Origin: JAPLJQ01 sp037143735
GTDB lineage: Bacteria > Desulfobacterota > Syntrophia > Syntrophales > UBA2185
Length of the DNA: 16,078 nt
Direction of reading: 5' to 3'
Assembly (NCBI GenBank): GCA_037143735.1
Contig: JBAWYD010000057.1
Coordinates: forward strand, 1 to 16,078
In this document: positions 1-7,207 of the stretch, piece by piece
Layout: each line of letters begins with the position of its first letter
Numbering within the stretch: the stretch's first letter is position 1
The notes under the pieces: model-generated
The model's database searches: none
Seen by the model: only the letters and a program-made list of their open reading frames with translations
Told to the model about the DNA's origin: nothing
Program-made: the position numbers and the translations under genes

Positions 1-1
1 A

Positions 2-54
2 ACAAACCGGACAGATTGTGTGCTACAAACCGGACATATCATTTGCTACTGACA
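2..54 (-). repeat. Probable end of an insertion sequence (two 23-bp direct repeats plus TGTCAG end)
   Basis: The 12-mer ACAAACCGGACA occurs at 2-13 and again at 25-36. The similarity extends over the full 23-bp period: TGTGCTAC at 19-26 matches TTTGCTAC at 42-49. Read on the - strand the block starts TGTCAGTAGCAAATGA at position 54 and moves into the repeats. Tandem imperfect repeats just inside a TGT-starting terminus are typical of IS21-family ends, so this may be one end of an IS whose body lies left of the window. No transposase sequence is visible, so the family assignment is inference. Alternatives are a solo terminal remnant or a non-mobile repeat. Confidence 0.45.
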
Positions 55-117
55 CCTCGTGAAACATTCCTTTCATGATCAGGTATTTAAGAAAACGATT
101 TTCTCTATAAAAAATGA

Positions 118-146
118 TTGACATGGTCTTCATCCTCTGTTAATTG
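118..146 (+). promoter_or_regulatory. Probable trp operon promoter
   Basis: A perfect sigma-70 -35 hexamer, TTGACA, lies at 118-123. The -10 is weak: GTTAAT at 139-144 (15-bp spacer) or TAATTG at 141-146 (17-bp spacer). Transcription would start near 150. A 7-bp inverted repeat (152-158 with 163-169, loop TTTG) sits at the expected mRNA 5' end and could be an operator or a 5' hairpin. It is the only good promoter candidate between the presumed IS end at 54 and the leader peptide at 183. I see no convincing TrpR-type operator. Confidence 0.5.
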
Positions 147-182
147 AATCGACATATTTTTGAATATGTGAGTGATTGTGTG

Positions 183-254
183 ATGAAAAGATTATTAAAT
201 TCTTATTTAAACTGGTGGTGGCAGAGTTCAATGGAGGGGTTTGACCACCGCTGA
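183..254 (+). CDS. trpL: trp operon leader peptide with three consecutive Trp codons
   Basis: A 23-codon ORF starts ATG AAA AGA and ends TGA at 252-254. Residues 8-14 are Y-L-N-W-W-W-Q, with TGG TGG TGG at 213-221. A weak Shine-Dalgarno (GTGAGTG, 168-174) lies 8 nt upstream. It is followed at once by two intrinsic terminators and then trpE. This is the arrangement of ribosome-mediated attenuation: when charged tRNA-Trp is scarce, a ribosome stalls on the Trp codons and the terminator cannot form. GGTGGT within the Trp codons (214-219) can pair with ACCACC at 244-249 (segments 1:2). The latter segment can instead pair with the first terminator's 5' arm (segments 2:3). The peptide itself probably has no function beyond being translated. 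The triple Trp run beside trpE makes chance very unlikely. Confidence 0.9.
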   Translation: MKRLLNSYLNWWWQSSMEGFDHR

Positions 255-283
255 TTTTATGTAATTTAAAGCAAAAGCCGTGG
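244..283 (+). promoter_or_regulatory. Predicted antiterminator (2:3) of the trp attenuator
   Basis: CCAC at 245-248 pairs with GTGG at 280-283, and GCT at 250-252 pairs with AGC at 276-278, separated by one C-C mismatch (249/279). The TTTT run at 255-258 could add pairs with AAAA at 273-276 in an alternative register. Forming this helix uses up the 5' arm of the first terminator. The helix is short, so its stability relative to the terminator should be computed. It is assigned by analogy with enteric trp attenuation. Confidence 0.5.
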
Positions 284-316
284 AGAACCTCTTGATCTCC
301 ACGGCTTTTTTATTTT
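273..316 (+). terminator. trp attenuator, first intrinsic terminator
   Basis: The perfect 14-bp stem 273-286 / 296-309 (AAAAGCCGTGGAGA with its complement) has a 9-nt loop and a U-tract: TTTTTT at 306-311, then A and TTTT. It lies 18 bp after the trpL stop codon and about 100 bp before trpE. Its position and its competition with the 244-252 segment fit the transcription terminator of an attenuator. Confidence 0.9.
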
Positions 317-326
317 ATGCAGGTAT

Positions 327-357
327 AAAAGGCCGTGATGAAACACGGCCTTTTTTT
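327..357 (+). terminator. Second tandem intrinsic terminator in the trp leader
   Basis: The 11-bp stem 327-337 / 344-354 (AAAAGGCCGTG with its complement) has a 6-nt loop (ATGAAA) and a run of seven T (351-357). It lies 17 nt past the first terminator and shares most of its arm sequence. The 5' arm (327-337) can also pair with the 3' arm of the first terminator (300-310): 11 bp including one G-U. If segment 300-310 is free because the first terminator is disrupted, it could therefore sequester 327-337 and block this terminator too. This relay is inferred from base complementarity. Confidence 0.85.
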
Positions 358-374
358 ATTTCTCGGTGCACGGC

Positions 375-393
375 TTCCCGGGCTCATCGGGAA
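375..393 (+). other. Small hairpin just upstream of the trpE ribosome binding site
   Basis: TTCCCG at 375-380 pairs with CGGGAA at 388-393 around a 7-nt loop. It ends 10 nt before the trpE Shine-Dalgarno (AAGGAG, 404-409). It has no U-tract, so it is not a terminator. It may be a structural spacer in the mRNA or chance. Confidence 0.4.
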
Positions 394-418
394 TGGCAAT
401 AAAAAGGAGTCATAATCC

Positions 419-1915
419 ATGTATTATCCTGATTTTGATACGTTTAAGGAACTGACAAAAAAGGGCAATCTCATTCCGGTATATAAAGAGATTCTGGCCG
501 ATATGGAGACTCCGGTTTCCGCTTTGATGAAACTTGCCTCAGGCGATCATGTCTTTCTGCTGGAAAGCGTTGAGGGCGGCGAAAAGTGGGGACGTTACAC
601 TTTTCTTGGATCCGAACCGGCGATGATATTCAAAGTCCGGGGTGATGATGTTCTGATTCAGAAAGATAAAGACGTCCATTGTTACAAGCACAACGGAAAC
701 CCCATGAAGTTTCTTAAGGAGCTTTTACACAAGTACCGCCCCGTTTCTGTAGAGGGTTTACCGCGGTTTTACGGAGGCGCTGTCGGATTCCTCGGTTATG
801 ACATGGTGCGTTTTTTCGAAAAGGTCGCTACATCGAGCCATGATGATCTTAAGACGGATGATGCCGTTTTCCTGATAACAGACACGTTGGTTGTCTTTGA
901 CAATGTGAAACATACGATCAAGGTCGTTTCATGTGCCTCTACTGAAGGACATATCCCGCACGAGACGGTTTACAACAACACCATTAAAAAAATTGACGGA
1001 ATCATTGAGATATTGAAAGAGCCACATAGAAAGCAAGAACAGCGTCGGCATGCAGATAAAATATCCAAATATCATTCTAACATGACCCCTGAAGCCTTCG
1101 GAGACATGGTAAAACAGGCCAAGGAATACATCATGGCCGGTGATATAATCCAGGTCGTTTTATCCCAGAGGTTCCAAATAGATAACGATTTGAATCCCTT
1201 CGACCTGTACAGGGCGCTTCGCTTTGTGAACCCCTCTCCTTATCTATTTTTTCTAAAGCTTGAAGACATGTTTCTTATCGGCTCGTCTCCCGAAGTCATG
1301 GTGCGTCTTGAAGAGGGGGTTGCTGAACTCAGGCCCATTGCCGGAACGAGAAAAAGAGGCAGGAACGAACAGGAAGACAGGCAGATGGCCGATGAACTGC
1401 TTCAGGATCCGAAAGAAAGAGCTGAACACGTCATGCTTGTCGATCTTGGAAGAAACGACCTGGGAAGAATTGCACAGATCGGAACGATTCAGGTTAACCA
1501 GTTTATGGTCGTCGAGAGATACTCCCACGTCATGCATCTCGTTTCCAATATACAGGCACAATTATCCCCGGGTAAAGATTGCTTCGACGTCCTGAAAGCG
1601 AGTTTTCCAGCAGGGACCCTTAGCGGAGCGCCGAAAGTCAGAGCCATGGAAATCATAGACGAATTTGAACCCACACGGAGAGGCCCTTACGGTGGAGCTG
1701 TCGGATATTTTAGTTACACGGGAAACATGGACCTCTGCATCACCATCAGAACCATGCTTATCAAAGATGGAAATATCTTTATACAGGTGGGTGCAGGCAT
1801 CGTGGCGGATTCAGATCCTGATAGCGAGTACCAGGAAACGCTAAACAAGGTCGAGGGTATGGTGCAGGCCATACGTCTTGCTACTTCAGAATTTGAAATT
1901 ATGAAGATGAACTAA
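419..1915 (+). CDS. trpE: Anthranilate synthase component I
   Basis: This is the large subunit of anthranilate synthase, which converts chorismate to anthranilate using ammonia supplied by TrpG, the first committed step to tryptophan. The 498-aa length is normal for the family. The N-terminal domain contains LLES (residues 47-50), the motif that binds feedback-inhibitory tryptophan, followed by W-G-R-Y-T-F-L-G. The C-terminal chorismate-binding domain contains NPSPY, the GTRKRG loop, PAGTLSGAPK and a glycine-rich PYGGAVGY stretch. An LLES-containing enzyme next to trpG and trpD is TrpE rather than PabB. The Shine-Dalgarno AAGGAG (404-409) is 9 nt before the ATG. Expression should be controlled by the upstream leader, and activity by Trp feedback if the LLES site works as in known enzymes. 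Confidence 0.97.
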   Translation: MYYPDFDTFKELTKKGNLIPVYKEILADMETPVSALMKLASGDHVFLLESVEGGEKWGRYTFLGSEPAMIFKVRGDDVLIQKDKDVHCYKHNGNPMKFLKELLHKYRPVSVEGLPRFYGGAVGFLGYDMVRFFEKVATSSHDDLKTDDAVFLITDTLVVFDNVKHTIKVVSCASTEGHIPHETVYNNTIKKIDGIIEILKEPHRKQEQRRHADKISKYHSNMTPEAFGDMVKQAKEYIMAGDIIQVVLSQRFQIDNDLNPFDLYRALRFVNPSPYLFFLKLEDMFLIGSSPEVMVRLEEGVAELRPIAGTRKRGRNEQEDRQMADELLQDPKERAEHVMLVDLGRNDLGRIAQIGTIQVNQFMVVERYSHVMHLVSNIQAQLSPGKDCFDVLKASFPAGTLSGAPKVRAMEIIDEFEPTRRGPYGGAVGYFSYTGNMDLCITIRTMLIKDGNIFIQVGAGIVADSDPDSEYQETLNKVEGMVQAIRLATSEFEIMKMN

Positions 1916-1926
1916 AGGAGATTAAA

Positions 1927-2514
1927 ATGATTTTAATGATCGATAACTATGATTCCTTCACATACAATCTGGTACAGTATATTGGTCAGTTCGGTTGGGA
2001 TGTTGATGTTAAAAGGAACGATGAGATTACCATAGATGAAATCATGTCTGTAAATCCCGAGGCCATATTCCTCTCTCCCGGTCCCTGTACACCGAAAGAG
2101 GCGGGAATAACCGTCGACGTTATCCATACATTTTGCCGGACCATACCTATCATGGGTGTTTGTCTCGGGCACCAGGCCATCGGATATGCCTTTGGCGGCA
2201 ATGTCGTCAGGGCTGACAGGCTTATGCATGGAAAAACCTCTCCCATTCACAATGATGGAAAGACGATCTTCACGGGACTTCCCAATCCCTTCATTGCAGG
2301 GCGATATCATTCCCTTATTGTGGAAAAAAGCACTTTCCCCGCCTGTCTTGAAATCAGCGCTGAAACGGAAGAAGGTGAGATCATGGGCATCAGACACCGA
2401 AAATATCCTGTGGAGGGTATACAGTTTCACCCCGAATCAATTCTGACGCCAAATGGTAAGCGTATTATCAGGAACTTTCTGGAAATAATCGTAAAAAAGG
2501 AGCATGTGCAATGA
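1927..2514 (+). CDS. trpG: Anthranilate synthase component II (glutamine amidotransferase)
   Basis: This class I glutamine amidotransferase hydrolyses glutamine and passes ammonia to TrpE. It is 195 aa with the standard layout: MILMIDNYDSFTYNL at the start, the oxyanion region SPGPCTP (50-56), nucleophile Cys79 in GVCLGHQ, and the His168/Glu170 pair in QFHPESILT. HGKTSP (101-106) is also typical of TrpG/PabA. The gene begins 11 bp after trpE, and its Shine-Dalgarno (AAAGGAG) overlaps the trpE stop. It overlaps trpD by 4 bp (ATGA). No other pabA-like gene is in the window, so it may also serve p-aminobenzoate synthesis, but this cannot be judged from here. Confidence 0.97.
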   Translation: MILMIDNYDSFTYNLVQYIGQFGWDVDVKRNDEITIDEIMSVNPEAIFLSPGPCTPKEAGITVDVIHTFCRTIPIMGVCLGHQAIGYAFGGNVVRADRLMHGKTSPIHNDGKTIFTGLPNPFIAGRYHSLIVEKSTFPACLEISAETEEGEIMGIRHRKYPVEGIQFHPESILTPNGKRIIRNFLEIIVKKEHVQ

Positions 2515-3521
2515 TTAAGGAAGCGATTAATAAAATAGTTAACCTGCATAATCTTCAGGAATCCGAGATGATGAACGTGATGGATGAAGTGATGGAAGGA
2601 AGGGCAACTCCGACCCAGATCGCATCATTCATCACCGCCCTCCGGATGAAGGGTGAAACCGTTGATGAGGTAACAGGCGCCGCACGGATCATGAGAAAAA
2701 AAGCAACAAGAATAGACGCCCGGTCCTCTATTATCGTAGATACGTGTGGGACCGGTGGAGATAGAAAAAATACTTTCAATATTTCTACGACGGCCGCTTT
2801 CGTCGTTGCTGCTGCCGGAATAACTGTTGCAAAACACGGAAATCGTGCCGTGTCAAGCAGCTGTGGAAGCGCTGATGTTCTGGAAGCACTGGGAGTCAAT
2901 ATCAGCGCTTCGCCGGATATTGTGGAAGAATGCGTGCAGCAGATCGGAATCGGGTTTCTCTTTGCCCCAAAACTCCACGGGGCCATGAAGTATGCCATAG
3001 GCCCCAGAAGAGAGATCGGGATCAGGACTATTTTCAACATCCTCGGACCTCTGACAAACCCGGCCGGCGCGACATCACAACTCATCGGCGTCTACGATCC
3101 GAAACTGACGGAAATGTTCGCTTCCGTCCTTAAAAATCTTGGAACCAGACGGGCTTTTGTGGTGCACGGTTCTGACGGTCTCGATGAAGCGACCGTTACG
3201 GGTGAAACGCGGGTATCTGAATTAAAAGACGGCCTCGTCACAACTTACAACATAAGCCCGATGGATTTTTTTGATGACACATGCTCCGGTGAAGCGCTTG
3301 TCGGTGGTGATGCGACCTTGAACGCGCAGATCATGAAAGATATTCTTTCAGGAAAGGACGGCGCCTGCCGAAAGATTGTACTCCTCAACGCGTCTCTCGC
3401 AATTGTGGCCGGCGAAAAAGCCGAAAACATTCGGGAAGGCATATCTATAGCCGAAGAATGCATTGACAGTGGCGCTGCGATCAGGAAACTTCAGGCCCTC
3501 ATTGAGTTGAGCAACAGTTAG
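2511..3521 (+). CDS. trpD: Anthranilate phosphoribosyltransferase
   Basis: It transfers a phosphoribosyl group from PRPP to anthranilate, the second step of the pathway. The 336-aa length matches stand-alone TrpD; it is not fused to TrpG as in enterics. Visible family motifs are CGTGGD (79-84, PRPP pyrophosphate binding), NIST (90-93), KHGNRAVSSSCGSADVLEALG (about 108-128) and GPLTNPAG further on. The start overlaps the trpG stop as ATGA, with AAGGAG at 2497-2502, so translation is probably coupled. Confidence 0.97.
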   Translation: MIKEAINKIVNLHNLQESEMMNVMDEVMEGRATPTQIASFITALRMKGETVDEVTGAARIMRKKATRIDARSSIIVDTCGTGGDRKNTFNISTTAAFVVAAAGITVAKHGNRAVSSSCGSADVLEALGVNISASPDIVEECVQQIGIGFLFAPKLHGAMKYAIGPRREIGIRTIFNILGPLTNPAGATSQLIGVYDPKLTEMFASVLKNLGTRRAFVVHGSDGLDEATVTGETRVSELKDGLVTTYNISPMDFFDDTCSGEALVGGDATLNAQIMKDILSGKDGACRKIVLLNASLAIVAGEKAENIREGISIAEECIDSGAAIRKLQALIELSNS

Positions 3522-3558
3522 TTCACTTAGCCATATGATATTATTAAGATGTGTAGAC

Positions 3559-4338
3559 ATGATATTAAATAAGATTATATCCGCAAAAAGAGAAGAGGTT
3601 GTCAGCCTGACTAAGGCCACGCCTCTTTTGGAATTAAAAGCGGCAGTCTGTGACCTCCCTCCTGCCCGTGATTTTAAAGGGGCCCTGGTGGATAAAAATT
3701 GTGCCATCATCGCGGAAATAAAAAAACGTTCACCTTCAAAAGGCATTTTAAGGGATGACTTTGATCATCGCCGGATTGCATCAATTTACCAGGCCAGTGG
3801 TGCATCGGCCATTTCTGTTCTGACGGATCAGACGTTTTTTGGTGGGGACAAGAGATATCTCTCCGACATCGGAAAGATCGTACATCTACCTCTTTTGAGG
3901 AAAGATTTTATCATCGATATTTACCAGGTTTATGAGACGAAAGTTCTTGGAGGAGATGCCTTACTTCTCATTGCAGGAATCCTGGAAGCGGAAATCCTGA
4001 AGGAGCTCATCGATCTGACCGAAGGGCTTGGACTATGCGCACTTGTTGAGGTTCATACCAGGAATGACCTCGACAAGGCTCTTGCTGCCGGTGCGACGAT
4101 AATCGGCATAAACAATCGCGATTTGAAGACATTTTCCACGGATCTCAATACCTCTTTAATCCTTGCACCTCACGTTCCTCCAAACACAAGCCTTATCAGC
4201 GAAAGCGGCATCCGCACACGAAAGGACATTGATATTTTACTGAATGCAGGAATCCACGCTTTTTTAGTTGGCGAAACCCTTATGCGAGCCGACAATGTGG
4301 GCAATAAAATGAAAGAACTTCTTGGCAGGAATCAATAA
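3559..4338 (+). CDS. trpC: Indole-3-glycerol phosphate synthase
   Basis: It converts CdRP (carboxyphenylaminodeoxyribulose phosphate) to indole-3-glycerol phosphate by decarboxylation and ring closure; the enzyme is a TIM barrel. From the ATG at 3559 it is 259 aa, the usual length for a monofunctional TrpC. Motifs: EIKKRSPSKG (53-62, catalytic Lys and phosphate region), LRKDFI (113-118), GINNRDL (183-189) and SESGI (214-218). The frame stays open to an ATG at 3535, but the family normally starts M-x-x-x-K-I, which fits 3559. Neither start has a strong Shine-Dalgarno, so the start is moderately certain. The 37-bp gap to trpD has no promoter or terminator I trust. Confidence 0.95.
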   Translation: MILNKIISAKREEVVSLTKATPLLELKAAVCDLPPARDFKGALVDKNCAIIAEIKKRSPSKGILRDDFDHRRIASIYQASGASAISVLTDQTFFGGDKRYLSDIGKIVHLPLLRKDFIIDIYQVYETKVLGGDALLLIAGILEAEILKELIDLTEGLGLCALVEVHTRNDLDKALAAGATIIGINNRDLKTFSTDLNTSLILAPHVPPNTSLISESGIRTRKDIDILLNAGIHAFLVGETLMRADNVGNKMKELLGRNQ

Positions 4339-4341
4339 ACA

Positions 4342-5010
4342 ATGGAAATAAAAATCTGTGGAATCACCAATCTAAAAGATGCCATCTGTGTCCGCAAATC
4401 AGGCGCCGACGCTATCGGGTTCATATTCTATCGTAAGAGTCCAAGATATATCTCGCCTGAAACCGCCAGGGACATCATCAAAAACCTTCCGCAGGATTTG
4501 TGCAAGGTGGGCGTTTTTGTGAATCATGATCCCCGCGATGTAAAAGACATATTTTCCCTATGCGGCCTCACGATGATTCAACTTCACGGTGATGAATCGC
4601 CTGAGTACTGCCGTCAATTTGGTGCAGACACCCTTATCAAGGCAATCTCTTCCCGGACACAAAAAGACCTCTGTGGATTACAGGACTTTCCTGTAAGGGC
4701 AATCCTTTGGGACGCCAGCGAACCCGGATATTATGGTGGAACAGGCAAGACATCCAACTGGGACCTTGCTGCCATGGTAAAAAAGACACATACTTTGATT
4801 CTTGCGGGCGGATTGAATGTTTCAAATATTAACGACGCGATCATGACCGTATCACCCCATGCCGTTGATGTGAACAGCGGCGTAGAAATCTCTCCGGGCA
4901 GAAAGGATCCGGTAAAAATACGTAGCATTATCGAAATGATTCGCACGATCGCAAAAAAATCTCCAGGACAAGTATTTTCCAAGAAGAAAGATTCGGAGCA
5001 TCAAGCCTGA
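4342..5010 (+). CDS. trpF: Phosphoribosylanthranilate isomerase
   Basis: It performs the Amadori rearrangement of phosphoribosylanthranilate to CdRP, the step before TrpC. It is 222 aa, about 15 residues longer than many TrpF because of a charged C-terminal tail after residue 205. Visible: the catalytic cysteine in KICGIT (Cys6), VGVFVN, IQLHGDE (79-85), the catalytic Asp124 in ILWDA with GGTGKTSNW after it, LAGGL (154-158) and the phosphate-binding VNSGVE. It starts 3 bp after trpC. The ribosome binding site is probably AGGA at 4327-4330 inside the end of trpC, implying coupled translation. In enterics TrpC and TrpF are fused; here they are separate genes in the same order. Confidence 0.96.
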   Translation: MEIKICGITNLKDAICVRKSGADAIGFIFYRKSPRYISPETARDIIKNLPQDLCKVGVFVNHDPRDVKDIFSLCGLTMIQLHGDESPEYCRQFGADTLIKAISSRTQKDLCGLQDFPVRAILWDASEPGYYGGTGKTSNWDLAAMVKKTHTLILAGGLNVSNINDAIMTVSPHAVDVNSGVEISPGRKDPVKIRSIIEMIRTIAKKSPGQVFSKKKDSEHQA

Positions 5011-5059
5011 TCTTATATTTTCACATCATAACAAGGAATTAAATACAAAGGAAAACATT

Positions 5060-6253
5060 ATGCGGCAAACTTTACCTGATAAAAATGGACACTTCGGAAT
5101 ATTTGGCGGACGCTATGTTGCAGAAACCCTGATGCCCGCCCTTATAGACCTTGAACATGCCTATAAGGCGGCACGAAAGGACAGAGCTTTTAAAGATGCG
5201 CTTGCCCGTTATCTTTGTGAATATGCGGGGAGGGAAACGCCTCTTTATTACGCAAAGCGTCTAACCGAAGAGATGGGGGGTGCCAGAATTTATCTGAAGA
5301 GGGAAGATCTTAATCACACAGGATCTCACAAACTCAACAATACCCTGGGTCAGGCGCTGATGAGCATGCGGATGAACAAAAGAAGGGTGATCGCTGAGAC
5401 AGGCGCAGGACAACATGGCGTCGCCACTGCCACGGTAGCTGCCCTTTTCGGCATGGAATGCCGGATTTTCATGGGAGAAGAAGATATAAGACGTCAGGCG
5501 CCCAATGTATTCAGAATGAAAATTTTGGGGGCTGAGGTCTTACCCGTCACTACTGGAACGGCAACCCTGAAAGATGCCATGAACGAGGCCATGCGGCAGT
5601 GGGTGTCGCGGGTTCGGGATACCTTTTACATTATAGGAACAACGGCAGGTCCTCACCCCTACCCCATGATGGTGCGTGATTTTCAGAGCGTCATCGGTAA
5701 AGAAACAAAAGCGCAGATATTGAAGAGAGAAGGCAGACTTCCCGACTACCTCATTGCATGTGTGGGGGGCGGCAGCAACGCCATGGGCCTTTTTTATCCA
5801 TTCAAGGATATTCCCGCCGTTAAGATGATCGGTGTTGAGGCGGCCGGAAAGGGCATTAAGACGGGTCATCATGCAGCCAGCATATCAGCAGGAAGCATCG
5901 GCGTTCTTCATGGAAACAAGACCTATCTTCTTCAGGACGGAAACGGTCAGGTGCAAGACGCCTACTCCATCGCCGCCGGGCTCGACTATCCGGGGGTCGG
6001 CCCCGAACATGGCTATTTCAAAGATACGGGAAGAGCAAGCTATGTCAGTATTGAGGATGAAGAAGCAATCCATGCCTTCATGTTTCTTTCAAAATACGAG
6101 GGGATCATTCCCGCCATGGAAAGCGCCCACGCTGTGGCCTATGCCATGAAACTGGCACCCACCCTGAAAAGAGATAACATCATCGTGGTCAATCTCTCCG
6201 GAAGAGGAGACAAGGATGCAGAAATCATCAGCCAGAGAATGAATGTAACATGA
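5060..6253 (+). CDS. trpB: Tryptophan synthase beta chain
   Basis: This PLP enzyme condenses indole with L-serine to give tryptophan; it works in an alpha2beta2 complex with TrpA and receives indole through a tunnel. It is 397 aa, of the common TrpB1 type. Key residues: the Schiff-base Lys91 in HTGSHKLNN, catalytic Glu113 in AETGAGQHG, the phosphate-binding GGGSNAMG loop, and NLSGRGDKD near the C-terminus, where the conserved Ser contacts the pyridine nitrogen. The Shine-Dalgarno AAAGGA is about 7 nt upstream. The 49-bp gap after trpF is the first loose junction of the operon but shows no terminator. Confidence 0.98.
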   Translation: MRQTLPDKNGHFGIFGGRYVAETLMPALIDLEHAYKAARKDRAFKDALARYLCEYAGRETPLYYAKRLTEEMGGARIYLKREDLNHTGSHKLNNTLGQALMSMRMNKRRVIAETGAGQHGVATATVAALFGMECRIFMGEEDIRRQAPNVFRMKILGAEVLPVTTGTATLKDAMNEAMRQWVSRVRDTFYIIGTTAGPHPYPMMVRDFQSVIGKETKAQILKREGRLPDYLIACVGGGSNAMGLFYPFKDIPAVKMIGVEAAGKGIKTGHHAASISAGSIGVLHGNKTYLLQDGNGQVQDAYSIAAGLDYPGVGPEHGYFKDTGRASYVSIEDEEAIHAFMFLSKYEGIIPAMESAHAVAYAMKLAPTLKRDNIIVVNLSGRGDKDAEIISQRMNVT

Positions 6254-6311
6254 ACTGTCTCAAACAAGACGCTGATGTATAAATATCATTTCGTGTTTTG
6301 CACAGAATCTT

Positions 6312-6337
6312 TGGATTCTCGCTTGCGCTGGAATAAT
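6312..6337. repeat. Degenerate palindromic intergenic repeat
   Basis: In the 118-bp trpB-trpA gap, TTCTCGCTTGCGCTGGAA (6316-6333) forms an imperfect hairpin: TTC/GAA and GC/GC pairs with a TTGC loop, one G-U and one mismatch. On the - strand it reads ATTATTCCAGCGCAAGCGAG. This resembles the segment at 15950-15975 (TCATTCCAGCGAAGCAAGC). Both look like decayed copies of the small CATTCC...GGAATG palindromes dispersed in many bacterial genomes. The rest of the gap holds only the trpA ribosome binding site. Confidence 0.45.
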
Positions 6338-6371
6338 GAAAAAATTAGAAATATTATCTGGAGATTAAATC

Positions 6372-7166
6372 ATGAGCGGAAGAATAGGAAAAAGGTTTAT
6401 CGAGTTGCAGCGCAGGAAGGAGAAGGCTTTGGTCGTCTATATTACTGCGGGCGACCCGGATCTGGAAACGACGTATCGTCTCATTCTTGAATTAGAAAAA
6501 GCCGGTGTAGACATCATTGAAATCGGCGTTCCTTTCTCCGATCCGACAGCCGACGGCCCCATCATTCAAGCCGCTTCTCAGAGAGCGCTCCGCAGGGGGA
6601 CCACCCTGTCCAATATTCTCCATATGGTCAAATCCCTGAGGAAGGTTTCCCAGATCCCCGTTGTCCTGTTTGGTTATTACAACCCCATTTTATTCTTCGG
6701 AAATCAGGCTTTTGCAAGAGAAACAAAACTGGCGGGCGTTGACGGAATCCTTGTCGTCGATCTCCCGCCGGAAGAATCACAGGAACTTCGGCAATACACG
6801 GATCGTGAAGGCCTGGATTTCATCTCCCTTATTGCACCCACAACGGACGAGGATCGAATAAAAAAGATTTCTAAAAATGCCACAGGCTTTCTTTATTACA
6901 TTTCTGTCACCGGAGTAACAGGAACGGCAACACCCCGACCCGGAGACATCAAAAAGGATGTCGAAAGAATTCGCGACATCACCCCCCTTCCCCTGGTCAT
7001 CGGTTTTGGCATTTCAACGCCCCGTCAAGCCCGGGAAATTGCCTTTTATGCAAACGGCGTTGTCATCGGCAGCGCCTTTGTCAAAATGATTGAAGAGCAT
7101 ACAGGCAACATTGACTTGGTAAAGAGTGTCTCGTCTTATGCGGAAGATATAAAAATGGCGCTCTAA
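6372..7166 (+). CDS. trpA: Tryptophan synthase alpha chain
   Basis: It cleaves indole-3-glycerol phosphate to indole and glyceraldehyde-3-phosphate and channels indole to TrpB. It is a 264-aa TIM barrel of normal length. The catalytic acids are Glu50 (in IEIGVPFSDP) and Asp61 (in TADGP), matching Glu49 and Asp60 of the E. coli enzyme. Also visible: FGYYNP, DLPPEES, the loop YYISVTGVTG and the phosphate-binding GFGIS and VIGSAFV segments. Shine-Dalgarno GGAG (6360-6363) is 8 nt from the ATG. It is the last trp gene. No intrinsic terminator follows, so the next gene may be read from the same transcript. Confidence 0.98.
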   Translation: MSGRIGKRFIELQRRKEKALVVYITAGDPDLETTYRLILELEKAGVDIIEIGVPFSDPTADGPIIQAASQRALRRGTTLSNILHMVKSLRKVSQIPVVLFGYYNPILFFGNQAFARETKLAGVDGILVVDLPPEESQELRQYTDREGLDFISLIAPTTDEDRIKKISKNATGFLYYISVTGVTGTATPRPGDIKKDVERIRDITPLPLVIGFGISTPRQAREIAFYANGVVIGSAFVKMIEEHTGNIDLVKSVSSYAEDIKMAL

Positions 7167-7173
7167 ATAGCCC

Positions 7174-7202
7174 TTGACAAATCGCGGAGCAGAAAATATC
7201 TA
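7174..7202 (+). promoter_or_regulatory. Possible promoter for the acyltransferase gene
   Basis: In the 41-bp gap after trpA, a perfect TTGACA (7174-7179) is followed after 17 bp by TATCTA (7197-7202), which matches only half of the -10 consensus. Transcription would then begin almost at the ATG at 7208, giving a leaderless or nearly leaderless message. That would be consistent with the lack of a good Shine-Dalgarno before this gene. The assignment is weak. Confidence 0.25.
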
Positions 7203-7207
7203 TAGGC

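Noticed and set aside
2..47. Two direct repeats resembling the start of a CRISPR array
   Set aside because: The 23-bp period consists of a 12-bp identity plus a partly conserved remainder, with no spacer-length unique sequence and no third copy. An IS terminus fits better.
130..170. TrpR operator near the trp promoter
   Set aside because: No palindrome resembling the known TrpR site is present; the inverted repeat at 152-169 has an unrelated sequence.
1933..2430. 165-codon - strand frame inside trpG
   Set aside because: It is an antisense shadow of a clearly coding gene with catalytic residues in the + frame.
3535..3558. Upstream ATG (3535) as the trpC start
   Set aside because: It adds eight residues not typical of the family and has no Shine-Dalgarno; 3559 gives the usual M-x-x-x-K-I start.
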